DNA from: Hybos culiciformis
Taxonomy: Eukaryota > Arthropoda > Insecta > Diptera > Hybotidae
Reading direction: 5' to 3'
Assembly: GCA_964007475.1 (NCBI GenBank)
Contig: OZ023273.1
Span: 3,882,176 to 3,946,175 of the forward strand
Length of the DNA stretch: 64,000 nt
Below the pieces are notes generated by a model. The model saw only the letters and a list, made by a program, of their open reading frames with translations, made no database searches and was not told the origin of the DNA. This document shows positions 1-12,683 of this stretch, piece by piece. Within the stretch, counting starts at the first letter, position 1. Each line of letters begins with the position of its first letter. A program made the position numbers and the translations under genes.

Positions 1-505
1 AAATAATCAAAACTTATATCATTCAATAGTAACTATTTTCTTTTATTAACAAAGCAGATAAAATGACAAGATCCGTCAATAGTTGTTAAGAGGATTGGAA
101 TTAATAAGTTTAGTTTTGATTTCATTAATTTTTAATTTTGTAATTAGTAGGTACAATATCGTAAGGTATCTAACATGTATTCTTTGAGAAAATTAAAGCA
201 ATATGATAGAATATTGCAAAAAGACATATTTCTCAGAAATTTTGGCAATATTGAAGTAATGATATTATTCAATGATTGAAATAATAATAATTATTAATTA
301 ATTAAATTTTTGAAACATAGTAAAAAAAAACCTATTACCTGAAAAATGTTAATTTTTATTATTTAATTCTGATTATTTTTTATCTGATGATTATTTTAAA
401 AATAAATTTACAAAGTTTTTTAATTCAATATTATTACATATTTGTGAAATTAACTTTAAATTAAAAAATATATATCTTTGTTCTATTAATGTCAACTATT
501 CTTAC

Positions 506-3500
506 TTTTTTTCTAATAACATTATAGTAGCATTTAAATCATCTTTTTGACTTTCAAGTTTATTCAGAAGCTCAGTTTTGTGCTTTAATGATTGTTCACA
601 TTCCTATGAAAATTATAAATTAAAAAAATGAATATGATGAATTTAAATTTATTAAAAGATTATCATTTAGTTAGTTATTGATTATATTTTTATTAGTATT
701 ACATTTCTAGTTATAAATATAAACATTAGTAGGTAAAGAACAAAAATTTACATAGGTACTTAATAATCATAATCCTTTATTTAAATAAAATTTAAGTGAG
801 TTATTTAAAATGCTTTGAAGCATGTCAAAATAACAACAGAAATCTGCAGCTTGAAGCTATGATCTTTTTGTGAAAAGAAAATTGTCGAAGCATAAGATTC
901 TATTCTATTCTTGTCGAAGCATAAGATTTCTATTCCTAAATTTTCTTTCCAAATAATTATTCTATTTAGTTTTTTTGTTAAATTTTTTAACAAATAGCAA
1001 ATAATAATAATTAATATAAATTCATCGAATAAATTAATTAATTATTTAAATCTTATCGTTTTTGTTCACATTAAAATAATATTAAAAATTATTTAAACAA
1101 AACTTCCGTAATCAGCAGTTTTTTCTTACAAGGACATGGTCAAGTCAGGATTCAAAGAATATTTTTTTGTGACAAAAAGTATTCATAGCTTACATGAATA
1201 AAAAAACAAAAAGGATCACCAACATGAATTTATGGAGCAACAACAAGCAACGCTTCAGCCTAGACAACTAATAAAATGATTACAAAAAAAATTAATATAA
1301 AATTTTACAAATTTTCATTTCCAATTTTCATAAAAATATTTCGAAAAAAAAAATTAGAAAATAATAAATTTACAATTCGCTTAAAATTTTTTAATCCTTC
1401 TTATCATCAGCTGAACTAGAAGTACTCGGATTCTTATCCAAATTAGTTTCAGTTGAATTTTTTTCTGAAGACGTAGCTGCTGCTGTCTCTTTTGGAACTT
1501 TTCGAATTTTATTTGCATTAAATGGAGGAATCGGATCAATAAAATGTTTTTTATTTCTAGGTTTGTTATCTAAATGTAAATTTGATACAATTTGTGATTT
1601 TGGTCTTTGATTTAATGATGATTTATGTCTGTTCGAATTTTCAATTTCATTTGTTTTTTCCATAGTCAAATTAGATAAAATTGTACCAATTTGGCTTGCT
1701 TTAACTTGAAGCCTTGATACCATTTCTCCCTTAGCAGTTAATTCTTCTTCACATTCCTACGCTTTGATGAATTTTGTGCCAGGAGTTTTTTTTTGTAGTA
1801 ATTCATTTTTTTTAAATAAATTGCCAAAAATTATTGTATTAAAAAGAAAATGTCATTAATTTAGAAATTAATTAGAATAAGAAATGATAAAAAATATAAT
1901 AAAAGTATTTATTTGTAGTTTCTTTTAGATACTTTAGCTTATGACCATAAACACTCACTATACAATAAATTAAAAGCTAATTATCTTTGATTAGTGTGAA
2001 AAAAAGTTTGTTTTTTTTTTTTTGTTAAAAAATATTACTTCAAAAATTAAAATAAAATCTAATTTTTCTTATAATTAACGGGTACCTATAATATTGGTAA
2101 ATAGCATCAATTTCATAGTAGCTTCATTAGATTAATTGTTTTTGGTACATTATAAAAATTTGAATTAAGTTATGTTATGAAGAAACCGCACAAAATGACG
2201 CAGACCATGCATTGTGAATCCTAAATTGTATGAAATGAGGTAGTTAGGATATGAACCAAACAAATTTCAAAAATGTACACAATTTAATAGGAAAAATAAG
2301 TTTATATTCAATGAAGAACATAAATGTGACAAAAAAAGTTAAATTTTATTTTTAAAAAATTAGATCGGTTTATTAACACTGATGGCTTCTGATAAACTCA
2401 ATAGAGACTATATCCAAATATTTTTTTTTAACTAAATGTGTACATTGTATACCTTTACAACGTAATGTTCAAGTACAAGTAGATGTTTTTTTTTTTTTTC
2501 AAAAATTAGGTGAAGTCTGTAATATTATTATAAATTTGGGTATTTTTTTTCTAACAATATGTAATAAATTTTATTAAATAGCAAAGATTTATCAACAAAC
2601 TTTTTTGAAGTGTTTTTTGTCTTTATGTTAATAATAATAAATAAAAATAAGATAATATATTGTTAATAAGTAATCTTCTTTTGGATCGTTCGAAAATAGA
2701 GCTTGTCATTATTATTATCGTCTTTTGCCAAAAGACAACTTCCATAAGTTAAAGCACTATTTTAGCTGCGTGAAAACAACCCAAAAGAAAAATCATTTAC
2801 ATTGCTACGAACCTGTAGTTTTCTGTACATATCTAAATTTATTTGTTTAATATCATCCAATTGACGACGCAAAGATATTATTGTATCCTGTTTTTCATGA
2901 ATATCTTTTTCTAGCAATTTCATTGCCATATCTGTCTCTGCTTTTAACGATACTTGTAATTTAAGTTCTTTTTCTAGTTCTTCATTCTTTTTTTTCTCCT
3001 CAGCATGAGCATTTTGAAAGTCTGAGTTGTCACTGTTATCATTTTGTGGTTGAATTGCATCTAAATATTAATTATTTTATTGTTCAAAGTTTTTAAATAA
3101 GTACTTAACTGAAATAGATTTACTTAATTTATTTGAACCGCAATTGACGTTTCGCCTTAGAGCTTGATTCTCGGCTTGTAAAGCTAAAAGACTATTTCTT
3201 GCTATAGCTAGATCTTCCTTCATTAATGCATTTGTTGTTGTTAAACCTTCAACTTTTGCTTGCAAATTAGCTACAGTTGCACTAAAAAATAAAAATTAAA
3301 ACTTTTTTCCGTTTTAAAACCATTTAATACTCAAAAATAACTAACTTTAAATGTCTGTTAAGTTCCTCAATATAATTTTTCTGATCTAAAACTGCTGTCA
3401 TATTATTTCCCTCTAAAGTTTCGATTGCCGTATTTGCTTCATCATCAGGACTGCTTCGAGAGCTTGATCTTAAATACAAAGAGAAATCTATAACTCCTTG

Positions 3501-6500
3501 TTGTGAGTCTAAATCTTCCTCTTTTACACATAAATTACAATCAATAACATTTAAGCCAACTAAAATACCCATAATAACATCAACCTAAAATAATTTAAAA
3601 ACAATAAATAATTCCTTCTAAGTTTTTGCTTACAAACTTCATCGCTCATCATTAATGCGTGCGGTTCGTAGTATTCAGCTAAAGTTTCATCACGATGTTC
3701 AATTAAAGCTTGTAAATAATCTGCCAATTTTTTCTGCATTAAAGCAATCCTAAGCCAAGCACGAGCTCTGCCAATATGAGTTCGAACAGTTGGTAGATCA
3801 CGAACACTTGCAGTAACATCTTGAACTTCAAGACAATACTTCTCAACACTTTGTAATAAATCCCAAAGTTCTTTTTTCGGCCCCAATAGGCCCTAAAATT
3901 TGACTTTTAAATATCATACTGAAATAAAATTTTTAAATTCTATTGACAAATATACCTTTTTATGCCTTAGTCCATGCCTCAGAACATGTTCTAGCACAAT
4001 AAAAAAATGTTGTAAAGGTAAATGGTCAGAATCGAGTTGTCTTCCGAAACGTATTGATTGCTCCAATAATTCCTTAACAACCAGTTTACATATATTGACT
4101 AGATTACTTCGTTCGATTGCAGCAGGGTCGCGAGCTAAAATAAAAATTTCAAGCAAAATGGAAAATAAAATTTGTTTTGTTTTAAAATAACTTATTTTCA
4201 TATAAGTCCAAACAGTTCTTTAAGCCTAACATAAATAAAGATTAAAAAGTAATTTTTTAACCAGTTTTATTATTATTATTAATTCGCTTCTCACAACAAA
4301 AGCCCCCGGAGTTTGTTCCTTACAAACTTTATAGAAAATTGTAGCTCTCAAATATAAAAATCTGCTTCTAAGCATGTAACTATTATCATAACAAAAATGC
4401 AAAATGACATAGTTTTTATTTTAAAAGCTTAGAAAATTATTAAGCATATATAAAATATAATAATTAAGCCATTTGCATCAGTATGATCACATAAAAATTG
4501 TTTCATTTAAAACTTTAAAATTAATCAGTCATTTTTATTTTTAATCAGATCAGAATTGAAAAATAGAAAATGAGGTTGTCATCAAAATTGTATTGCTAAA
4601 AAAAAATAATGAAAAAATTTAAAATTTTTCAGTCACAAATGATATGAAAATATTGATTTATTTTTTATATTTCACATTATTTAATTTATTTATAATTTTA
4701 ACTGAAAGTGTTGCAAAAATGAATATATATGATGAAACTAGTTCATCGTATTCCGATATTTTATTTGGAACAAATTTATTAAATGATAAAATTTCAAATC
4801 AAAAATGTTTTACGAAGAATGGTTATGCTTTAATGGTTAGCAGGAAAATATTTGAGGTAAATAATTTGAATAATTTTATTGTTAAGTTAAATTTAATTAT
4901 TAAAATAATTTGTTTTATTTTATTTATTTAAGACTTTGATGCCAAAAAAAATTCCAAGTAAATTACTTAATGATAATATTGTTCAAATTTTAACTCAATA
5001 TTTTTATGAAACGAATCTAATAATTTTGAAAAAATTAATCAACGAAGAAACAAAATTATACGCTGAAAAGGCATATTTCGATGCATTAGGAGGGTAAATT
5101 AATTTATGAAAATAAATATAATTATAACTAGTTTCCTAAAATTCATAGCAAATCGATAATAAATTTTTTGATTCAATATTTTAGGCTTTTAAATTATTAT
5201 TTACTTCCGATAACAAGATATTCATTTTATGCTGGAACAATAAGTCTGAAGCAAGCTGATAAAATATTTCATCTTTTTAAGGAATGTAAATATTTTCTAA
5301 ATACCAATGGAAATCATTGGATATCACATGTACATGATTTCAGTCAATTTGAAAAACAAATTCAATCATTAGACGATGATAATGATGATGATAATTCTTG
5401 TGAAAAATTAATTCTTACAAAGCATGATGATATAATTCGTATTCCATTGCCTAGATTAGACTCAAATGATGGAAAATATATAACCAACATATGGCTACCA
5501 TTTAAAAGGAAACAATGGTTTAGCTTGCATTCTAAAATTTCTGGTTATATATTTGTAAGATATTACGTAATGTCACAAGAATGCTACAAATCTCAAGGAG
5601 GAGATTTATTTGATTTTAATCAACAAATTAAGAAATGGATACAAAAATATATAAAAATTCATTTAAAAGATGATATATTATATCCGGGACTAGGAGCTGT
5701 CTTAAGAATTTCGAGGACATCGACACACCAATCCGTCAGCAAAACAAATTGGAAAAAAATTTTCCATAAGAATCCCAAAAAATTAGCACCGATCAATGTT
5801 TTCAAAAATAATCAAAAAACAAATAAACACGTTGATAATACTCTGAAATCGTCAAATAAAACTGATAATTATGAAATTGAACAAATTATGACTAAAAGAG
5901 AAATTGGGAAAAAACAGGAACGTTACATAATAATTGCAATAATTGTAGCAATCGTCATATTTATTGTAGTTTTAACGGTAGCAGTGATTCGAAAATACAC
6001 AAAGGATGGTAAATTTAGAAAAAAACGAAATGAACCTGATGACAATCGCCAGAAACGCTCGAGAGGTGGTGCGGATTACAATTATAAATTATTAAAATCA
6101 AATAATGGAAGAAAAAATGACGGTGATAGTAATGGTGAAGATGAAGAAACACTTTTAGATGTCAATAACTCTTCAGTTTCAAATGAGACGAGAAAAATTC
6201 AAGAAAGAAATCAAAATATAATTAAAGAAAATATGAGAAGATCCATAGAAGGTTTGTATAAAAAGTAAATATTTACTTGTCATGTACATTTCCAAAAATC
6301 TTTACACATCAGCTTATGACTTCTCTGAGAACATTATTTAATTCAAGAGCAATGTAGTCAATTATTTTGTATGTGTATGCACAGTATTATACTTATTTAT
6401 AATTTTGTTTGTAACATTGTATGTTAAGTATTTTCATTCAAGCTTTGTTATATTTTTTAGAGAATCGCAATATTATTTCCTCGTCATCTCCAATAAATGA

Positions 6501-9500
6501 CGAAAAAATTATCAGAGACCATGTTTACTTAAATAGAGATAGGTACAATCGAAATAGTATGAGCTATCTTTCGGTGAATGAAAGTAGAAGGTTAATAAAA
6601 AATCCAGAAACTTCTTCAAGTGAATCTGCACAATCTCCAAAACCAAAAATTTCAAATAGCAGAACAACTCGAAAACTGGAAGATAAATTTAAATCTCCTG
6701 TATCTTCACCGTCTGTCAGAACTTTTAAATCAGATATCCATTTTGAAGATAAACGTTACAGTACGGTTTCGGATTTTAATGAAGATTTTGAACAACGACC
6801 TAATCAACCCTATCGAATTATAAAGCACTCAGAAGAAACTTTAAGTTTCACAAAAGTCGGCATTCAGAGACAAACAAATAATGAACAACCGCCAAGAATC
6901 CTCAAGAAACTAACATATGGAAACGTTGTAAAAAATAGTGCTTTTTTAACAATTCCAAGAAATTTTTAACTTTTTTACAATTTTAGAAAACTACTGAAAA
7001 TAAAAATTTACCGGAAAAGCGATCGATTGGCTTAACAACAGGCTGGGAAACAACTTCAGATGAAAAAGTACAAAATTCGTAATAATCATATATATTTTTT
7101 AGGAATTTAGTTTTTAAGTATAAATTTTATTGTTGTTGACAAGTTGAAATTATTTATTTTTTTATAATTTATTATTAAAAATGTACTAATTTAAAAAAAA
7201 AACAATTTTATTTTATTATTTCAAAATTATTTAACGACCTATGAGTTTCTAATTTGCGATGCACCTAATTTAAGAGCCACATTTTTACCAAAGATGTTTG
7301 TAGTAATTTATTAGGCTATAATTCAAATTTTTCCTTAGTTTGCTGTTCACCAAAACTATTTTGGTTTGAAGAATATTGAATAGCATTTTTTTTTTTTTAT
7401 TTTAAAAAAAGTTGTGAACTTTGCATGTACATTTAGCAAATCAAAGAAACATAAAGAAAGCAAAAGCTATATTGAATTATATTTACAAAAAAATATTAGT
7501 TGCGTGTCTTATTGTAATATCGTGGATGTTGTAGTTATTTGTCTTATAATTTTATTTTTTAAAGCTATTCTATTTTCAATTTATTTTCCTGTAAGGATAC
7601 AGGGAACAATAAAAATCTTCCTTCAATACGAAATAAGATTAACTTTTCAGAAGTTCAATTCACCCCAAAACAATAATTTTTTGATATAAAATATTTTTAT
7701 ACTGAACTATATAAGGCAAAATAAATTTAAATTGATTAGAAAAACAATATGGTATGTATATTTTAATAATATGTGTTAATGTGCCAGAAAAAAACAAAAA
7801 AAACAATTTGGGGTATGAAATTTATTGTAGGTTTAGATTAGCATAAACAAAATCTCAAGCTAAAACCACAATAAAACGAATTAATTATTTCGGAGTTTAT
7901 TTGTATAGTACCTACTAACTACTATACAAAATTCATTACAGCATGAAATGGATCGGTGCTTGTGGCTATAGGGTCATTCGGTTTTTTCCTTATGAACACA
8001 ATAAATACATTCTTATTGCACAAAAAATTAAAGAAATCTGTTAAGAAATATGTTGGTTAAAAATAAATTTCATTCCTCAATACATATAAATAGATGAACA
8101 ATAGTAGATGTTTAGAATACATATACAGGAAGTTATTGAAAAAAAACTTTTTTGCATTGAATTAGTTTTTGAAATAGTTGTTTTTCCTTACGCAACACAC
8201 AACTACTGAGTAGAACTTCCAAGACTTATTTGATTTTCATTTTTAAATTGAGCCTCTTGAAACACGGATTTTTATTAAATATCTTAACCATGACGAGCTT
8301 TTAATTCACTCTTCATACATTGTAATTCGTTGTTTACGATTATATTAATCAATATAATTAGGTAATAATTTACAGTATTGGTAGGTACTCAATAATGACT
8401 CAAATTAATAGTTTGAAAATTTAATATTGCCATTAATTTCGTAAAAAAAGTTTCTTTTCCTGACAATATCATTGTTATGTTTCAAATAATAAAAATCATG
8501 ATTTTTTTTTTTTTAAAAAGCCACCTACAATAATTAACCCAATCACGTTCCGATTTACTTAAGCCACCATCAATACTACCATTACCGCTGCCATTAGTAA
8601 TGGTAGATGCAAAATTATTACGATTTAAAAATCTTCGACCAATTATACCAAAATTTGCAGGTCCAATTTCTTCAAAATCATGATTGGTTGATGTTGATTT
8701 AATTTTTCCATTTCCATCTTGTATATCCAAATCTTGTAATTCTTTCAAGCATAACCATTCACCATCAACTGAAACTCGAAAATTGCATAAGTAGATGGTG
8801 TCTTGAACACTTCCTGAAATGTCTTCATTTGTGTTAGCATGTTGTGGTTTGGGCAAAGAAATTGTTGTTGAATTATTATTTTGATTTGAAGATTGCATTT
8901 TTGATGAATTCATAATTAATCTTGATTGTGAACTTGATGTGCCAGTATTACTACTAAGTGCTCTCATTTTAGGCTCACACAATTAGTTCGATGTGTTTAT
9001 AAATTATCTGTTGACATTTTAATCGTTGATATGGTTTAATTACTTAATAACAAAAAAATTAGAAGCTAAAGAATAAAATCTAGCTGATATAATAAAATAA
9101 TTGATGTTAATAAAATTATGTTAAGTTTATGTAACTCAAATTATGAAAGTTTACACTATATAAATAAATTATATTACGGTATAAGTAATACTTATTTCTA
9201 GAATATGTATTTTATTTAGATTTGAAGACAAAAAATCAAAGCTTATAATTTGATAAGAAAGAAATAACTCGCTTCCAGCTCCAAGATTAAAAGTTTTTAT
9301 AACTTCGAAATAAATTGGTTTGTTTACATTTTTACTAACTAAGTGCATACACGGACGATCTGTAAAAGTAAAATATAATGAAATAAAAACAACAGATCAA
9401 TTTTTCAAATCTACAAATTTCTTTTGGTGGATAAAACAAACTAAAATTTTATTCAGTAGCCTCTATTTTATTGACGGAATATATTCGTACCAAGATTTTC

Positions 9501-12500
9501 AATTTGATCCTTTTTTGAAGAAACCACTATTGTTATTTTATATCTTTTCACACTATTTATCAATATGTCACGTATTATTTTGTTTGTTGTATGTTTTCTG
9601 CTTTATGTGGGTGCTATTATTAATTTTCAAGAATTTTTTTTGCTTTTGGTAAGAAATTCAGCTACTAATGATTTTTTCAATTCTCCATAAGTACCACAAA
9701 TTATCTCTTCTTTTTTTTTTTTTTTTGTCTTTTTTGTTCCTGGAGATTTCAAATTTTAGATTTGATAAAAATTCGCAAGTCACAAATTTTATTTGTAAAA
9801 TCAATATTGTAAACAAATTTGTTTTAATTGAAATTCAAATATGTGAATTTTTAGAATAAATTCCAAGTTTTATAAAATTTTAAAGTAAAAGTTAAAATAC
9901 TTTCTTGTTTTTAAATTTTTTTCAACTTAAAATAAATTTAATTAGTTTTTTCATAAAATTTTCCACTTAAAATTCTTCACACAACGTTCTTTGATAACTT
10001 CTAATGAAAAACTGAGAGCATTAAAAGAAAAATATTGATTTTTTCATAACATAAAAAATTTCATGTTGGCTGATGAACAAAAAAAGCAGTATATAAACTT
10101 GTTGTAAGGTGAAATAGATCTTTGAATGCAAAACATATCGCATAAAATTTTAGTAAAAAGACAGTCATAGGTAATTTTGAATAACTTAATTTTTCACGCA
10201 GAAGTTTGCACTGGTAATCTGATAAAAAAGTTAGCAAATTTCTGTAAATTTGATAGATTCGAATTTAAATTAATATAATTCAAGAGCGATATAAAATTTA
10301 TAAAATTATCCATGAGCCAGAGTAGAAAATTTAAAGAGGCTTGTTATATTTTATTTACAAACTAACCGCGGTTCCACATAAAATCCTTTTCTGTAGATAT
10401 TATTTCAAATCAGTACCCATACGAAAAAAATTATTCAATTCAATGAAGTTCGTAACGAATTCGCATTAAATTGAAAATTTTCTCTTAAAAATTTTCTTTT
10501 TTCAGGTAATAAAAAAAAAATACTTACCTCCAATAGAGAACTTATTTTGAACATGAACATCGTTGATAAAAGGTCATAACAACGTCTTTATAAATTAAAA
10601 CTTTTTCTTGTTAACTAACTCTTTATAATATGTGACTAGTAAAAACTTATTTATTATTGTTATAAAACCGAGAAAACTCCACTTTATTTTAAAATGACTA
10701 AATAAATAAATAAAAAAATGTATGATACAATGCTGCAACCACTTTTTTCTTCAAGTCCTACAACTACATCAATTAAAATATCTAAATATAAGAAAATAAA
10801 TCTTACTTATGTATAAGTTTTCTTCGTAATCTAAATATTCTATCAAAAATGATTTATGTATATTATTGCAATTTTTATGTTGTACACACTTATTTGAAGA
10901 AAAAAAAAACCGATTAAAAATTGAATAAAAACTTATAACTTTTCTTTCATTCTGATTTGAATTTGAATGTAACCTCTAAACATGTAACAATTATGAAATT
11001 CTAATAACGATTCTGATAACGATATTGTGTTGTGTATTTTACTGATGGATGTTTTTTAGTTATTCATTCGTATGTTTTGCTAGTGCAAAAACGATTTTGT
11101 GTCCAGGAAAACTTATATGGGAGCACAATGTGAAGAAGCATAATATTTTTTATGATTCTGGAGAAAAAAAGAGTGTAACACTTAATCAATGAGAAAAACT
11201 AAGTTTATTTAAAAATGCATTTTCCTTTCTTTCTTTTTTTTTTTGGGTGGTAATAAAGGAAAAAACATAATTTATGAGTCACTGGCGGCAAACATTTATT
11301 TTTTTTTTATTTACTTTTTGCGTTCTTATTTTTGTACGAAAACAATATTTATTAAAGGAAAAATAAGATCTAATATATATGTTATAGGTACGTAGGTATA
11401 TAAAATGTTTCTGTATGTACCTATACCCATGTATTATGTGCTATCCGTTTGTTGGCACATACATATATTCATGTTTATAAATTGGGAAAATTTTCTTATT
11501 TTGTTTAAAATACGTCAAAAGAATTTAAGTTTACTTATTTAGATAACGTCTACTCTATTTATTTATTTTTTTTTTGATGCGAATGAACTTTTCTGAAGGA
11601 TTAAAAATTTTTTTAAGAAAATTCATTTAAAATGTCGGTTTCAATTAAAATATCTACAACACGATGATCGAATATAATCAATCGCAGAAAACAATAAATG
11701 TTTTAGGTATCAATATCAATTAAAATATCTACGGCACGATGATCGAATATAATCAATCGCAGAAAACAATAAATGTTTTAGGTATCAATACCTAGATGGA
11801 TTTTAATCTTTTAAATAAATCATATCAAATATTGATGTTACTGTGATAATTCGAAAAATAAGCATAAGGAGAAATATTCTATTAGAACAAGATGGTATAG
11901 GTAGGTACCTATTTATGGAAAAATTTGTAATAAATATACATTAAGTTTGGAAGTAAAATTTTCTAAAGGTTCCTGTTAGGTATATTTGTTAAATATTAAG
12001 GTTGCAGGTTTCAAATTCTTAAAAAAAAAAAAAATAAAGCTTTCCTAAGAACACAATCAAAGTATAAGTGTGTACCTAACGAAATCTAATTTATATAAAG
12101 TAGGTACCTATCTATTTCATTTTTATAATTAGGTCTGGGTCCATAATTAGTACCTACAATATTGTTTAAATGTTTAAAACATTTATCTACCTACCTCGAT
12201 GTGTCTTTCAAATTTTGTTAAGTTTTTACCTTCCGTAGATATTTTTTTAAATTTTCTTTTAAATATTTTTCTAATACCACTTGTTGAGCTTTTTATAAAT
12301 TTTTTTTTAATAGGTATTAAACTTATTCATCTTTTTCTTTTCAGATTAGAAATAAAGGGAAGCTGGATTAGGTATATAATTTTTTTTCCGAAACAGCAAA
12401 AAAAATAAAAACATTTAGATAGGGTAGGTACTACCTACCCCTATGTGGGTTATCTTAGACTTAGGTTGTATCACTTACCGGACTTTCTCTTTTTTTGTAT

Positions 12501-12683
12501 TTCAGCAGTTGAATTTGTACTTAACAAAGATGCAATTGAATCAGACCTTCGGAATGTTTCTCTTATTTTGGCTAAAGTAGGCAATGATGACGAACTTGGA
12601 CTTGCTGTTGTTGACGAATCTCCAGTATCATCCTCACTTTCAAGTTTACGGACAATTAATTCAGAGCTACTTACAGCACTCAT
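506..12683 (-). CDS. Rufy: RUFY-family RUN/coiled-coil protein (RUFY3-like), partial at its 3' end
   Basis: RUFY proteins are effectors of small GTPases on endosomes and lysosomes. The RUN domain and coiled coils recruit partners; long isoforms end in a PI3P-binding FYVE finger. Exons read on the minus strand, all GT-AG and phase-consistent: 12683-12479, 4134-3956, 3892-3638, 3584-3346, 3281-3124, 3060-2813, then 603-506. The first exon encodes a Ser-rich 68-residue head starting MSAVSSSEL and ends in phase 1, which fits the RUN exon exactly. The RUN domain covers about residues 70-230 ([53 protein letters not shown]). A coiled coil covers about 265-430 ([29 protein letters not shown]). The 98-nt exon at 506-603 continues the coil ([13 protein letters not shown]). 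The expected FYVE finger was not found and should lie left of base 1. The 8.3-kb first intron holds another gene on the opposite strand. Family assignment is firm; choice of vertebrate paralogue is less so. Confidence 0.88.
1391..1756 (-). CDS. Rufy: Alternative terminal coding exon of the RUFY gene (isoform without FYVE)
   Basis: An acceptor (TAG at 1759-1757) opens a 121-codon exon with a stop at 1391-1393. It joins in phase 0 to the coiled-coil exon ending at 2813 (KLQ). It begins [17 protein letters not shown], echoing the alternative exon at 603-506, which begins [17 protein letters not shown]. The two look like diverged alternatives for the same splice. Using this exon gives a 549-residue protein whose low-complexity tail (Lys, Asn, Ser, Thr; ending DDKKD) replaces the FYVE end. 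Vertebrate RUFY3 also has short forms without FYVE, so the design has precedent. Both exons lie in one frame and both start in phase 0, so a transcript using this one cannot read into the FYVE part. Alternative use is inferred; no transcript evidence is available here. Confidence 0.72.
   Translation of the reverse strand, partial: ECEEELTAKGEMVSRLQVKASQIGTILSNLTMEKTNEIENSNRHKSSLNQRPKSQIVSNLHLDNKPRNKKHFIDPIPPFNANKIRKVPKETAAATSSEKNSTETNLDKNPSTSSSADDKKD
4644..7082 (+). CDS. Unrecognised type I single-pass membrane protein, nested in a RUFY intron
   Basis: Five exons join with matching phases: 4644-4856, 4933-5093, 5185-6251, 6461-6927, 6987-7082, giving 667 residues. Residues 1-24 form a signal peptide ([19 protein letters not shown]). 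An ectodomain of about 345 residues follows with few cysteines and an acidic patch (DDDNDDDN). One strong membrane segment lies at about 372-394 ([20 protein letters not shown]). The basic [13 protein letters not shown] start of a roughly 270-residue cytoplasmic tail fixes the orientation as N-outside. The tail is Ser/Asn/Lys-rich and probably disordered. The last two exons are inferred: the exon ending at 6251 stops in phase 1 and the 6461 acceptor needs phase 1. The 6927 donor and 6987 acceptor are both phase 0 and lead to 31 further codons and a stop. Without the last splice the protein would end at 6969. I recognise no family. The gene lies antisense within the RUFY intron between 4.1 and 8.5 kb. 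Confidence 0.68.
7083..8524. other. RUFY intron sequence with no supported gene
   Basis: AT-rich sequence between the nested membrane-protein gene and the alternative RUFY first exon. Open frames here are short, low in complexity and lack convincing splice sites. No AATAAA is obvious just after the nested gene's stop. Nothing else is supported. Confidence 0.5.
8525..8967 (-). CDS. Rufy: Alternative first coding exon of the RUFY gene (RUFY3-type N-terminus)
   Basis: The open frame starts at ATG 8967 ([14 protein letters not shown]) and carries a Ser/Asn-rich head. The block [20 protein letters not shown] follows at about residues 55-74. It closely resembles the N-terminal block of vertebrate RUFY3 that directly precedes the RUN domain, so I place it in this gene although it lies 4.4 kb upstream of the RUN exon. 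A Gly/Asn/Ser-rich stretch follows, then SERDWVNYC. The 3' end is not resolved. The visible donor (TGTAG/gtggc after 8525) leaves phase 2, but the RUN exon at 4134 needs phase 1. Either a small linking exon exists between 8.5 and 4.1 kb or another donor is used. An in-frame TTG lies five codons upstream, but ATG 8967 is the natural start. Confidence 0.66.
8968..12478. other. Large RUFY intron and possible internal promoter region
   Basis: This 3.5-kb stretch separates the two candidate RUFY first exons and should hold the promoter of the downstream one. I see no convincing coding sequence. The 110-codon frame near 9320-9652 is Phe/Leu-rich and looks like AT-rich chance. The main structure is the 75-bp tandem duplication at 11641-11790. 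GTAGGTACCTA-type simple sequence recurs near 11.9, 12.1 and 12.4 kb. Confidence 0.5.
11641..11790 (+). repeat. Tandem duplication, two 75-bp copies
   Basis: The sequence from TCAATTAAAATATCTAC at 11641 recurs from 11716. The two 75-bp copies differ only by AA versus GG at the CTACAACACG/CTACGGCACG position. Each contains GATGATCGAATATAATC and ends TTTTAGGTATCAATA. The near identity implies a recent local duplication. Confidence 0.92.

Noticed and set aside
9320..9652. 110-codon plus-strand open frame
   Set aside because: Phe/Leu/Lys-rich composition of AT-rich chance sequence, no leader pattern, no splice partners, no domain.
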